From CAIZGX01 sp964511555 (lineage in GTDB: Bacteria > Bacteroidota > Bacteroidia > Flavobacteriales_D > Sanyastnellaceae): a DNA stretch of 22,617 nt. Under the pieces are notes generated by a model that saw only the letters and a list, made by a program, of their open reading frames with translations, made no database searches and was not told the DNA's origin. Positions 5,783 through 14,025 of the stretch are shown here, one piece after another. The stretch spans positions 1 through 22,617 of the forward strand of contig CAZEFR010000035.1 in assembly GCA_964511555.1 (NCBI GenBank). The letters run 5' to 3'. How positions within the stretch are numbered: position 1 is the stretch's first letter; every line of letters begins with the position of its first letter. The position numbers and the translations under genes are program-made.

Positions 5783-8446
5783 TTAAAACAATAAGGGTGA
5801 TAATATTTTCTTTGCTTCATCAAGTGAAACTCCTCTGCGTAGAGCGTAGTCTTCTACTTGATCGAGTTCTATTTTTCCAATTCCGAAGTATTTGCTTTCC
5901 GGATGACCAATGAAATAGCCGCTTACAGAGGAGGCTGGCAACATGGCCAACGACTCGGTTAAGGAGATGCCAATTTCATTTTCAACATTCAATAACTTCC
6001 AGATGGTTCGCTTTTCTTCGTGGTCTGGACAGGCAGGATAACCGGGTGCTGGACGAATGCCTTTGTACTTCTCGGATATCAATTCTGAATTCGACAATTG
6101 TTCATCTGACGCATATCCCCAATATTCTTTCCGAACCTTTTCGTGAAGCAATTCCGCGGTTGCTTCTGCTAAACGATCGGCAATGGCTTTCGCTAAGATG
6201 GCTTGATAATCGTTTTGCTCTTCTTGAAATTGCTTCGCAATGTCCTCTGCCCAGTGTCCGGTTGTTACAGCGAAACATCCAATGTAATCTTGCTCATCTT
6301 TCGAAATGAAATCGGCTAACGCGAAATTCGGAACGCCTTGTGCTTTCTCGGTTTGCTGACGAAGCGTAATGAATGTTACGTTTTCCCCACACGATGAATA
6401 TTCTTTTGAAAAGACTTCAATGTCGTCAGCATTTTTTCTTTTAGCTGGAAATAAACCGAACGTTCCTTCGGTTGAACGGTCTTCTTCAATCCAAGAATTT
6501 AAGACTTCTTGTGCATCCTTGAAGAGTATAGTAGACTGTTCTCCAACAATTTCATCGTTCAATATTTCCGGAAACTTTCCGGCCAATTGCCACGCTTGGA
6601 AGAACGGTGTCCAGTCGATGTAAGGCGCTACTTCCTTCAAACTAAATTTAACTTTATGTACACCTAATTTTTTAGGTTGAAAAGGAACGTGCGATTCATT
6701 CGGTTGGAAAGCATTGCTGCGCGCGGTATTCAGAGATACACGTCTTTTTTCTCGCTGATGCGTTTCGTAGTTTTCGCGAACGCGCGCGTAGTCTGTTTTT
6801 ATTTGTTGAAGGAAAGCTTCGCTTTCTTCTTTGTTGAAGAGACTTCGAACTGCAGGAACTACTTTGCTTGCGTCGTTCACGTGAATGACTGGCACATGTG
6901 TACGTGGTTCAATCTTCACAGCAGTATGAACACGCGAAGTGGTAGCACCTCCAATAAGAATGGGGAAGTTTAATTTTCTTCTTGAAAGGTCTTCGGCTAA
7001 GTCGCACATAATTTCCAGAGAAGGAGTAATGAGTCCGCTGAGCCCAATGGCGTCAGCGTTTTCACGAATGGCCGTTTCAATAATGACTTCATTCGGAACC
7101 ATAACTCCGAGATCAACAATGTCATATCCGTTGCACGCTAAGACAATGCTCACAATGTTTTTTCCGATGTCGTGAACGTCACCTTTCACGGTAGCGAGAA
7201 CAATTTTTTTCTTTGCTTGTGCTTCAAGTGGATTGCGTTCTTTTTCAGCGAGCAGCTGTGGTTCAAGCACAGCCACTGCGGCTTTCATAACGCGAGCACT
7301 TTTTACAACTTGAGGTAAGAACATTTTTCCGCTACCGAAATAATCGCCAACGATGTTCATTCCGTCCATGAGCGGACCTTCAATAATGGAGAGTGGAGTG
7401 GGGTAGTGAAGCAGGGCTTCCTTCACATCCGATTCAATGTGCTCAGTTATACCGTGCACAAGTGCGTGTGAAAGTCTTTTCTCTAGTGACTCGTTACGCC
7501 AAGCGGCAACGGTTTCAATCTTATTTTTTTGTGTGTTGAATTCTTGCGCTATTTCAAGTAGTGCTTCGGTTGCATTTTCAGTTCGATTGAAAATGACATC
7601 TTCCACCTTCAACATTAAATTTTTATCCACCTCGTCGTAAACCGCAAGCTGTGCGGTGTTCACAATACCCATGTCCATTCCGGCTTTCACTCCGTGATAA
7701 AGAAAGGAAGCGTGCATGGCTTCGCGAACAACGTTATTTCCACGAAAAGAGAACGAGACATTCGAGACTCCTCCGCTCACTTTGGCGTGAGGAAGGTTTG
7801 CTTTAATCCAAGTTGTTGCTGCGAAAAAATCTATGGCGTAGCGCTTGTGCTCGTCGAGCCCGGTACCAATGGGAAAGATATTCGGATCGAAAATAATGTT
7901 GTGTGGTGGGAAGTTCACTTGTTCAGTGAGCACACGATAAGCACGTTCGCAAATCGAAGTTCTTCTCTCAAACGTGTCTGCTTGTCCGTGTTCATCGAAA
8001 GCCATCACCACCACAGCAGCACCGTATTTGCGCGTGAGCTTAGCGCGTTCTATAAACAGTTCGTCACCATCTTTTAAGCTGAGCGAGTTCACAATACATT
8101 TTCCTTGCGCGCATTGAAGTCCGGCTTCAATAATTTCCCATTTTGAAGAATCGATCATAAGCGGAACCCGTGAAATATCAGGCTCTGCGGCTAAAAGATT
8201 CAGGAAGGTACGCATGGCTTCAACACCGTCGATCAATGCATCGTCCATGTTAATGTCGAGGATCACCGAACCGCTTTCGACTTGCTCACGCGCAATGGCA
8301 ATGGCCTTCACGTAGTCTTTTTCTTGAATGGCTCTTTTGAATTGAATGGAGCCTGCGACGTTGGTTCGTTCGCCGATGTTAATGAAGTTGGCTTGCGATT
8401 CAATGCGAACCACTTCGAGTCCGGAAAGGAAGAGTGTGTTAGTCAT
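5783..8446 (-). CDS. metH: Methionine synthase MetH, folate/B12/activation part
   Basis: 887 residues from ATG at 8446 (MTNTLFLSGLE). It holds MetH without the homocysteine domain: pterin-binding domain (about 20-280; FINIGERTNVAGS 21-33, ILDINMDD), B12 cap (about 300-405), cobalamin-binding domain (about 412-540) with DVHDIG (423-428), axial ligand His425, and GLITPSLEIM and ILIGGATTS, then the AdoMet-binding reactivation domain (about 600-887) with RPAPGYPACPDHE (798-810). It takes the methyl of 5-methyl-THF on cob(I)alamin and passes it to homocysteine bound by the partner protein encoded upstream. Its ATG overlaps the partner's stop by 8 nt, so the halves are probably made in similar amounts. 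The split is the usual Bacteroidota form, not a frameshift. Confidence 0.96.
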   Translation of the reverse strand: MTNTLFLSGLEVVRIESQANFINIGERTNVAGSIQFKRAIQEKDYVKAIAIAREQVESGSVILDINMDDALIDGVEAMRTFLNLLAAEPDISRVPLMIDSSKWEIIEAGLQCAQGKCIVNSLSLKDGDELFIERAKLTRKYGAAVVVMAFDEHGQADTFERRTSICERAYRVLTEQVNFPPHNIIFDPNIFPIGTGLDEHKRYAIDFFAATTWIKANLPHAKVSGGVSNVSFSFRGNNVVREAMHASFLYHGVKAGMDMGIVNTAQLAVYDEVDKNLMLKVEDVIFNRTENATEALLEIAQEFNTQKNKIETVAAWRNESLEKRLSHALVHGITEHIESDVKEALLHYPTPLSIIEGPLMDGMNIVGDYFGSGKMFLPQVVKSARVMKAAVAVLEPQLLAEKERNPLEAQAKKKIVLATVKGDVHDIGKNIVSIVLACNGYDIVDLGVMVPNEVIIETAIRENADAIGLSGLITPSLEIMCDLAEDLSRRKLNFPILIGGATTSRVHTAVKIEPRTHVPVIHVNDASKVVPAVRSLFNKEESEAFLQQIKTDYARVRENYETHQREKRRVSLNTARSNAFQPNESHVPFQPKKLGVHKVKFSLKEVAPYIDWTPFFQAWQLAGKFPEILNDEIVGEQSTILFKDAQEVLNSWIEEDRSTEGTFGLFPAKRKNADDIEVFSKEYSSCGENVTFITLRQQTEKAQGVPNFALADFISKDEQDYIGCFAVTTGHWAEDIAKQFQEEQNDYQAILAKAIADRLAEATAELLHEKVRKEYWGYASDEQLSNSELISEKYKGIRPAPGYPACPDHEEKRTIWKLLNVENEIGISLTESLAMLPASSVSGYFIGHPESKYFGIGKIELDQVEDYALRRGVSLDEAKKILSPLLF

Positions 8447-9455
8447 TGTTCGAAGTGTTATGAATGAGTGAATGCAACGCTTGAATGTGTGCGGGCGATG
8501 TGCCGCAGCATCCGCCAATGATGCGGAGTTCAGGTTGATTCAAGAACGGTTGAATTTTATCGCGAAAGGTTTCTGCGCTTTCGTCGTATCCGCCCATGGC
8601 GTTGGGTAAACCTGCATTCGGATAGGCGCTCAAGTGCGCGTTGGTGAACGACTTCAAGGCAAGCACTTGCGGAAGTAATTGCTCGGCACCAAGTGCGCAA
8701 TTGAATCCAATGCTGAATAACGGAACGTGTTCCAAAGAGACCGCAAATGCAGCGGCCGTTTGTCCGCTCAGCGTTCTTCCCGCTAAATCGGTAATGGTTC
8801 CGCTGGCCATAATCGCAATGTCGCCATTCGGATTTTCTTTGGTTATGGCTGAAAGGTTTCGGTCTTCAAGCACATCGAGAATGGCGTGGAATGCGGCTTT
8901 TGCGTTAAGTGTATCGAAAATTGTTTCCACCAACAAGGCATCAACACCGCCGTCGAGCAATCCTTCCACTTGTTCACGGTAGGCGCTTTTAAGTTCGTTG
9001 TAATTCACCGCACGAAACTCGGGTCGCTCGACATCTGGGGAGAGCGAACAGGTCTTCGATGTAGGACCGATAGCTCCAGCAACGAAGGCCGGCAAGGCGT
9101 CTGGATGTTCTTGTTGGAATTTGTTTCGTGCATTCACCGCCACTTTCGCTGCAGCAACATTGAGATCGTAGGCGATGTGTGTGAGACCGTAATCGTCGAG
9201 CGAAATGCGTTGCGCGTTGAAGGTGTTGGTCTCAATGATATTTGCTCCAGCCTCGAGGTAATTGAGGTGAATGCGTTCAATGAAATGCGGACGTGTGATG
9301 CACAGCAGATCATTGTTGCCTTTCAGTGAGGAAGGGTGATCTTTAAAATCATCTCCGCGGTAATCTTCTTCTTGCAAATTCAACAATTGAATTTGGGTGC
9401 CCATAGCACCGTCGAGAAGTAAAATGTGTTTTGAAATTTCGTCTTGTATTCCCAT
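8439..9455 (-). CDS. metH: Methionine synthase MetH, homocysteine-binding part
   Basis: 338 residues. This S-methyltransferase domain binds homocysteine through zinc and accepts the methyl group from methylcobalamin on the partner protein. LLLDGAMGTQIQ near the N-terminus, ETNTFNA (75-81), and the Zn ligands Cys253 (GFNCALGAEQL) and Cys316-Cys317 (GGCCGTSPAHI) are all present. ATG at 9455 is chosen over the upstream TTG at 9476 because MGIQDEISKHILLLDGAMG fits family N-termini. The leader between 9456 and 9501 follows a SAM-I riboswitch, so expression should fall when SAM is plentiful. The 3' end overlaps the second metH gene by 8 nt. Confidence 0.95.
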   Translation of the reverse strand: MGIQDEISKHILLLDGAMGTQIQLLNLQEEDYRGDDFKDHPSSLKGNNDLLCITRPHFIERIHLNYLEAGANIIETNTFNAQRISLDDYGLTHIAYDLNVAAAKVAVNARNKFQQEHPDALPAFVAGAIGPTSKTCSLSPDVERPEFRAVNYNELKSAYREQVEGLLDGGVDALLVETIFDTLNAKAAFHAILDVLEDRNLSAITKENPNGDIAIMASGTITDLAGRTLSGQTAAAFAVSLEHVPLFSIGFNCALGAEQLLPQVLALKSFTNAHLSAYPNAGLPNAMGGYDESAETFRDKIQPFLNQPELRIIGGCCGTSPAHIQALHSLIHNTSNND

Positions 9456-9501
9456 AGCGTGTATTGCACTGCCCAATGGGACGGAAGTGAAAACTTCCTT
9501 T

Positions 9502-9601
9502 CTTATCTCCCTTCGAAACGCTTCGAAGTAGGAATTGGCACCCTGCTTTACCGGGTTGCCAAGACATCTAAGGGCCTATTCCCTCCGTCTTTCTGGATAA
9601 G
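9502..9601 (-). promoter_or_regulatory. SAM-I (S-box) riboswitch controlling metH-metH-metF
   Basis: The minus strand carries the SAM-I core in order: P1 CTTATC (9601-9596) and GATAAG (9507-9502), CAGAAAGACGGAGGGA, GGCCCTTAGATGTCTTGGC with the AACC element, GGTGCCAATTCC, then P4 CTTCGAA/TTCGAAG and GGGAGATAAG closing P1. These match the conserved aptamer positions. Downstream, at 9498-9483, is a hairpin GGAAGT-TTTC-ACTTCC without a T run, so control may be translational rather than by an intrinsic terminator; the expression platform is not clear. SAM should turn the operon off. Confidence 0.93.
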
Positions 9602-9608
9602 TGCGGGG

Positions 9609-9616
9609 CAAATATA
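9609..9616 (-). promoter_or_regulatory. -7 box (TATATTTG) of the riboswitch-metH operon
   Basis: Minus-strand TATATTTG lies 7 nt before the riboswitch P1 stem, so the transcript would start within a few bases of the aptamer. A TTG 19 nt further upstream (inside the hairpin array, in CGTTGCG) could be the -33 element. Confidence 0.7.
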
Positions 9617-9622
9617 GGAATA

Positions 9623-9675
9623 GAATGTTGCAACGCAACGAATGTTTTCAACGAATGCCTTTCAGGCGAATGCTT
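9623..9675 (+). repeat. Short-hairpin array, CGAATG type, locus 4 (cut by gap)
   Basis: GAATG, then TTGC-AAC-GCAA (9628-9638), TT-TTC-AA (9645-9651) and CCT-TTC-AGG (9658-9666), with CGAATG spacers, then CGAATGCTT running into the N gap. Same strand orientation as the other loci. The end of the array is missing. Confidence 0.85.
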
Positions 9676-9775
9676 NNNNNNNNNNNNNNNNNNNNNNNNN
9701 NNNNNNNNNNNNNNNNNNNNNNNNNNNNNNNNNNNNNNNNNNNNNNNNNNNNNNNNNNNNNNNNNNNNNNNNNNN
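9676..9775. other. Assembly gap (100 N)
   Basis: Exactly 100 N, the usual placeholder for a scaffold join of unknown size. It begins inside a repeat array and ends 6 nt before the assigned start of the pirin-like gene, so the true distance and the promoter of that gene are unknown. Confidence 0.95.
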
Positions 9776-9781
9776 AAGAAA

Positions 9782-10780
9782 ATGGACAGAAAGAAATTCA
9801 TCGTCAGCACAGCCCTTGCAGCAGTAGGTGCATTTTTTGTTTCGAAGATCAGTGGGGTAGATGGAAAGAGTGAGAATGTGAATGAGAAACAGAATGAAAA
9901 CAATACTTCTGGATTGAGAGGAGTGGAAGGAGTGTTCTCACCAACGAATCGACACATGGTGGGGAATGGATTTAAGGTGATGAATTTTTATCCGAATGGA
10001 AAGGGATTCGAAGAGCGCATGTCGCCATTCTTTTTGTTAGACTTCAACGCGGAAGTTAATTTTCCTCCATCGGAAATTTCACAAGGTGTAGGTGTTCATC
10101 CGCATAGAGGAATTGAGACGGTGACTTTTGCATACAAGGGCTCAATAGAGCACCACGATAGCAAGGGCAATCACGGAATTATTGGTCCAGGCGACATTCA
10201 GTGGATGACAGCAGGAGGAGGAGTTCTTCACAAAGAATATCACGAACAAACCTTCAATCGCACGGGCGGTGCGTTTGAAATGATTCAGTTGTGGATTAAC
10301 CTTCCGAAGAAACACAAGTTTGTTCCGGCGAAGTACCAGAGTATTGTTCATTCCGACAAACCAAAATTCTCGCTATCCAATAACGGAGGCGAGGTGCATG
10401 TGGTATCAGGAGAGTTTAAAGGTGTAAACGGAATAGCTTCAACTTTTTCTCCAATTCATATGTATGATATTCATTTGAATGAAGGAGGATTTGTTGATTT
10501 TGAATTGCCTGCGAATTATAATTCAGGATTATTATTGGTAGACGGAGAGTTGGAAGTGAATGGAACTTCAGTATCCGAGAACCATTATTTGCAATTCAAA
10601 AATGAAGCTGGCGCCATTCACATTTCAGCAAAGAAAAAATCGATTCTTCTCGTTCTCAGTGGTGAGCCTCTGAATGAACCGTTCGTTGCTTATGGTCCAT
10701 TCGTTATGAATACCGAGCAAGAAATTCGCGAAGCGATTGAGGATTATAACGCGGGAAAGTTTGGGTTTTTAAAGGATTGA
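9782..10780 (+). CDS. Pirin family protein with N-terminal export/anchor segment
   Basis: 332 residues from ATG at 9782; AAGAAA before it is in frame, so the start could lie in the gap. From about residue 46 it is a two-cupin pirin: GVGVHPHRGIETVTF holds the metal-binding His pair, followed by GSIEHHDSKGN, GDIQWMTAGGGVLHKEYHE (further metal ligands) and the C-terminal cupin ending GPFVMNTEQEIREAIEDYNAGKFG, the typical pirin tail. Pirins are iron-binding cupins; some have quercetin dioxygenase activity. Unusually the protein starts MDRKKFIVSTALAAVGAFF, a basic then hydrophobic segment like a signal or Tat-like leader (RKKF, not RR), followed by a polar Asn/Glu linker, so it may be periplasmic or membrane-anchored. 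Confidence 0.9.
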   Translation: MDRKKFIVSTALAAVGAFFVSKISGVDGKSENVNEKQNENNTSGLRGVEGVFSPTNRHMVGNGFKVMNFYPNGKGFEERMSPFFLLDFNAEVNFPPSEISQGVGVHPHRGIETVTFAYKGSIEHHDSKGNHGIIGPGDIQWMTAGGGVLHKEYHEQTFNRTGGAFEMIQLWINLPKKHKFVPAKYQSIVHSDKPKFSLSNNGGEVHVVSGEFKGVNGIASTFSPIHMYDIHLNEGGFVDFELPANYNSGLLLVDGELEVNGTSVSENHYLQFKNEAGAIHISAKKKSILLVLSGEPLNEPFVAYGPFVMNTEQEIREAIEDYNAGKFGFLKD

Positions 10781-10784
10781 AAAA

Positions 10785-10808
10785 GGAGAATTAGCGACTT
10801 TTCGTTAA
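10785..10808 (-). terminator. Possible terminator between convergent genes
   Basis: TTAGCGA (10791-10797) and TCGTTAA (10802-10808) form a 7-bp stem with one G-T pair and a 4-nt loop. On the minus strand it includes the stop codon of the 77-aa gene and is followed by a weak T/C-rich run. It may end that transcript; the plus side lacks a T tract. Confidence 0.35.
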
Positions 10809-11038
10809 CGCTCAAATTTGCCTTTAACTTTTGAAATGACGTATCTATTCAGTCCTTTCCCAGCCTTTGCAAGCTCAATCATTTTTAAAACGTTCGATTC
10901 GGAAGCAGATGCAAAGCTGTACTTTTTTGGTTTAGAAATCCCCTCATACCAAATTTGAATATAATCTATCCCAATAGAGTAATGCGTAATACTGGAATAA
11001 TCATCGATGTTGCCATAGACTTGCTTTTCATCTTCCAT
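10805..11038 (-). CDS. Small cytoplasmic protein, KTSC-like pattern (tentative)
   Basis: 77 residues without signal peptide or membrane segment. It has two or three strands (YSIGIDYIQIWYEG, KPKKYSFASAS) then a helix NVLKMIELAKAGKGLNRYVISKVKGKFER. The strand-strand-helix order and the GKGLNRYI..V...Y/F ending recall small KTSC-type domain proteins, but this rests on pattern only and no function is claimed. The ATG at 11038 is preceded by TACATTTA and 4 nt, close to the -7 box layout of three other genes here. It is convergent with the pirin-like gene, 24 nt apart. Confidence 0.6.
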   Translation of the reverse strand: MEDEKQVYGNIDDYSSITHYSIGIDYIQIWYEGISKPKKYSFASASESNVLKMIELAKAGKGLNRYVISKVKGKFER

Positions 11039-11042
11039 TGAA

Positions 11043-11050
11043 TAAATGTA
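11043..11050 (-). promoter_or_regulatory. Near-consensus -7 box (TACATTTA), 4 nt before ATG
   Basis: Matches TAnnTTTG at all but the last base and lies 4 nt before the ATG at 11038, the same spacing as at feoA, the MntA-HepT-like gene and the MBL gene. Confidence 0.35.
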
Positions 11051-11142
11051 CGTAAAATATTTAACAAGCGTCTGTCCTGAATAAATTAAACAATTTGAAT
11101 AAATTGAATATCTTGAACAAGCGGAGATATACAGCGACTAAA

Positions 11143-12867
11143 TTAAGAGTGAAGCTGAGGTATATTCTTCTCGAGTATGCTGCGAACGAGATCTTTTGAA
11201 ATGGGTTTCGCAATGTAGTCATTCATGCCAGACGCTATACAAAGTTCTCTTTCACCTTCAGTAACACTTGCAGTGCACGCAATAATCGGAAGTTTGTAGT
11301 TTAGCGCTCTAATTTTCTTAGTCGTTTCTCGTCCATCCATTTCAGGCATTTGAATGTCCATGATTATAAAATCAGGATTGACGCTTTTCATTAATTCCAG
11401 GGCAGCGAATCCGTCTGCAGCCTCATGGATAGTTAAACTCGGATAAATTTGCTGAAGCATAACTTTCAACAGCAGCAGATTTAGAACATTGTCATCTACG
11501 ATTAACGTGGATAATTTTTCATTTGTGCTTGACTCAACTTTTGGGTTTGTTGTCTCTTCAAGATTTAGCTCCTTTGTGTCGTGCTCACAAGTGTCCAACT
11601 CCATGTCGAAATAGAATAGACTTCCATTCTCTAGGCTCGAATCGCAGATAATTTTACTGTCCATAAGCTCAAGAATGCCATTGGATATAACTAGACCAAG
11701 ACCAGAGCCGCCATATTTTTTAGAGGTGGAGTTATCACCTTGATGAAACACTGAGAATATATTCTTTTGTTGTTCAGCCGAAATGCCTATTCCCGAATCT
11801 TGAACCGAAAAGCGTATGTTTATTTTGTTTCCAATCTCACTAAGTTTTTCCAAAGTGAGTCGCACGAATCCCTGTTCAGTAAATTTTATACCATTGGACA
11901 CTAAGTTCACGAGCACTTGACGAATGCGAGTCTCGTCTACTAGCACGCAGTCTGTCTTCCCAATGTTTACTGTTAATTCAAAGTCTATGTTCTTTGCCTT
12001 TGCTATCGGTATGAGAGTCTTATGCACGCTATTCGCTAGTTCAAGGAGATTAGTTCTTTCCCGAAGGAGTTCAACTTTTCCAGCTTCAATTTTGGTGAAG
12101 TCAAGAATTTGATTCACAAGTTCAAAAAGAAAATTCGCGGAGTCGTTAAGTCCGCTCACAAAGACTTTCTGATCTTCATCTAAGGGAGTGCTTTTCAGTA
12201 ATTCACTAAATCCAATGACACTGTTTATGGGTGTTCTTATTTCATGGGAAATGTTTGCAAGAAATTGAGATTTGGCTTGACTCGCTGCATTGGCAGCGGC
12301 TGTTTTTTCTTGCAGTTCAATGTTCTGGTTGTTTCGTCGAATTACAGAAGCAATGTTGTTAGATAAAATTTGAAGAAGATTTCGAGCATTGTCATCCCAT
12401 TCAATTTTTTCTTCAACAGCATCGAATCCAATAAATCCGAAAAGATAGCTTTCTTCAATTACGGGTAAGACAAGTAAAGACTGAATGCCTTGGGGTTCTA
12501 AAATTTCTTTCTCTGGGCCCCAAGATTCATCGAGTTCATTCAAATCGCGAATGTAAATTTCTTCACCTCTCAGCATGGTATTCATCCAATTGGGTAGAAT
12601 TTCAATTGGAATATCTTGAAGCTCTGAAATTTGCGGAGCTACCCCTGGCTTACACCACTCGTTGGTATTTGAACAGGTTGAAGCTTCGTAGTCGAAAGAA
12701 AAGTAGTACACCCGATCAACCTCAGAGAAAACACCCATTTTCATAAGCACTAAATCGAGGGTTTCAGAGAGATTGTTGGAATTCGATTTAATAATATCAG
12801 AAGTACAAGTGGTCAACAAACTACTGAATTCATTGAAATACGAAACATCGTTGTGATTTCTTTTCAT
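11143..12867 (-). CDS. Hybrid sensor histidine kinase (GAF-HisKA-HATPase-REC)
   Basis: 574 residues, no membrane segment, so a soluble sensor. Residues about 15-178 look like a GAF domain (VYYFSFD, IQSLLVLPVIEESYLFGFIGFDA). Then a helix leads to HisKA with H-box SHEIRTP (phospho-His208), the ATPase with N-box NLVSNGIKF (Asn325), DSGIGIS (357-363) and GGSGLGLVIS (386-395), and a receiver domain (about 452-568) with Asp458-Asp459, acceptor Asp504 (IIMDIQMPEMDG) and Lys554. All catalytic residues are intact. There is no DNA-binding output and no separate regulator nearby, so its target lies elsewhere. It is divergent from a membrane protein gene across 171-198 nt. The ligand of the GAF domain cannot be told from sequence. 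Confidence 0.93.
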   Translation of the reverse strand: MKRNHNDVSYFNEFSSLLTTCTSDIIKSNSNNLSETLDLVLMKMGVFSEVDRVYYFSFDYEASTCSNTNEWCKPGVAPQISELQDIPIEILPNWMNTMLRGEEIYIRDLNELDESWGPEKEILEPQGIQSLLVLPVIEESYLFGFIGFDAVEEKIEWDDNARNLLQILSNNIASVIRRNNQNIELQEKTAAANAASQAKSQFLANISHEIRTPINSVIGFSELLKSTPLDEDQKVFVSGLNDSANFLFELVNQILDFTKIEAGKVELLRERTNLLELANSVHKTLIPIAKAKNIDFELTVNIGKTDCVLVDETRIRQVLVNLVSNGIKFTEQGFVRLTLEKLSEIGNKINIRFSVQDSGIGISAEQQKNIFSVFHQGDNSTSKKYGGSGLGLVISNGILELMDSKIICDSSLENGSLFYFDMELDTCEHDTKELNLEETTNPKVESSTNEKLSTLIVDDNVLNLLLLKVMLQQIYPSLTIHEAADGFAALELMKSVNPDFIIMDIQMPEMDGRETTKKIRALNYKLPIIACTASVTEGERELCIASGMNDYIAKPISKDLVRSILEKNIPQLHS

Positions 12868-13065
12868 GTTTGGTTCTTAAGCGGCTTATCTAAAAGTAGA
12901 GTTTTTTTTTTGAGCGCTTTTAATTGTCTTGAATTTTTTTTGATTTTTTTGAAAAACTGTTTTAAGGTTGTCTGATTTGTTGAATGAAGACACAGTCATA
13001 GGTTTCAATTTATCGTCATAGAATCATAGCAATGAACAATGAAGCTTATCTTTTGTTTTAAAACT

Positions 13066-13977
13066 ATGAGAACCAATATTTTGCAGAATCTTTACCAAAA
13101 GTTTCTTTCCAATGAAACGAGAAAAAAGAGTGAGCGAATCATTCTCATCATTGCCATTGCGAGCTTTTTCGTGCATCTTTCTTTGATATTCCTAGTGGAG
13201 GTGGGTGTTATTCAAATTCAAAGTGGCGCAAGTCTTTTTGAGAATCCAATAGCCGCCATTTACACTCCGTTTTCATTTATACTTGTATACGAGGTGTACT
13301 TGTTGATTTATTATTTGCCGAGATCCATTACCACCTATATCGGAAAGCAATATGAGATTATTACACTCATCATCATCAGAAGAATATTTAAGGACCTTTC
13401 AGCCCTATCGCTTTCTCCCGATTGGTTCACTCAGAAATATGATTTACAGTTTACGTATGACATTCTGGCGTCTGTGATTATGTTTTTCTTAATATATCTG
13501 TTTTACAAGCAAAGCAGAGGAAGGGTAGTTTTGGACGAAAGTAATCTGCCAGATCAGGAGGGAACAGCTCGATTCGTTAAGATAAAAAAAATGATGGCGT
13601 TGGCATTAGTGCCTATTTTGTTGGTTTTATCTGTCTATTCTTTCTCTACTTGGTTATACGGAACGCTTGCACCATCTGCCCATGCCGATGTAGACTTTCA
13701 GAATCTGAACAATGTCTTCTTTGAACAGTTCTTCACGGTATTAATTATTGTGGATGTTTTTCTTTTGTTGTTCTCGTTTTTTCATACCGATGAGTTTCAT
13801 AAGGTGATTCGTAATTCTGGATTTATTATCTCGACAATTCTTATTCGCTTGTCCTTTTCAGTAACCGGATTAATGAATACAGTGCTTATCGTTGCTGCGG
13901 TTGTTTTCGGATTGGTTATGTTCTTTATTTATAACAAGTTCCAAAAGCAGATTGACGCTGAAAGGTCGAAAGGTTAG
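13066..13977 (+). CDS. Polytopic membrane protein, unrecognised
   Basis: 303 residues from ATG at 13066 (MRTNILQNLYQKF); an in-frame ATG at 13039 would add nine residues (MKLIFCFKT) and cannot be excluded. It has about six or seven membrane segments: IILIIAIASFFVHLSLIF, IYTPFSFILVYEVYLLIYYL, a more amphipathic ITLIIIRRIF, ILASVIMFFLIYLFY, MALALVPILLVLSVYSF, FFTVLIIVDVFLLLFSFF, and TVLIIVAAVVFGLVMFFIY. The third segment carries an Arg pair and is preceded by YIGKQYE. No family was recognised and no catalytic motif is visible. The shared upstream region with the divergent histidine kinase suggests, but does not prove, common regulation. Confidence 0.72.
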   Translation: MRTNILQNLYQKFLSNETRKKSERIILIIAIASFFVHLSLIFLVEVGVIQIQSGASLFENPIAAIYTPFSFILVYEVYLLIYYLPRSITTYIGKQYEIITLIIIRRIFKDLSALSLSPDWFTQKYDLQFTYDILASVIMFFLIYLFYKQSRGRVVLDESNLPDQEGTARFVKIKKMMALALVPILLVLSVYSFSTWLYGTLAPSAHADVDFQNLNNVFFEQFFTVLIIVDVFLLLFSFFHTDEFHKVIRNSGFIISTILIRLSFSVTGLMNTVLIVAAVVFGLVMFFIYNKFQKQIDAERSKG

Positions 13978-14025
13978 TTACGAGATTGGTGTTCTAATCA
14001 TTGTTGAATGAGTAATACAGGACCA

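Noticed and set aside
5783..8518. Split metH as a frameshift or pseudogene
   Set aside because: Both halves have complete domains, their own starts and an 8-nt overlap, and this split is normal in Bacteroidota.
8439..9476. TTG start for the metH homocysteine part
   Set aside because: ATG at 9455 fits the family N-terminus better; the TTG would add seven residues from the leader.
9568..9957. Open frames across the N gap
   Set aside because: They include 34 undefined residues and overlap the riboswitch, its promoter and the pirin-like gene.
11078..11105. Direct repeat TGAATAAATT
   Set aside because: Only two or three short AT-rich copies between two genes; could be chance.
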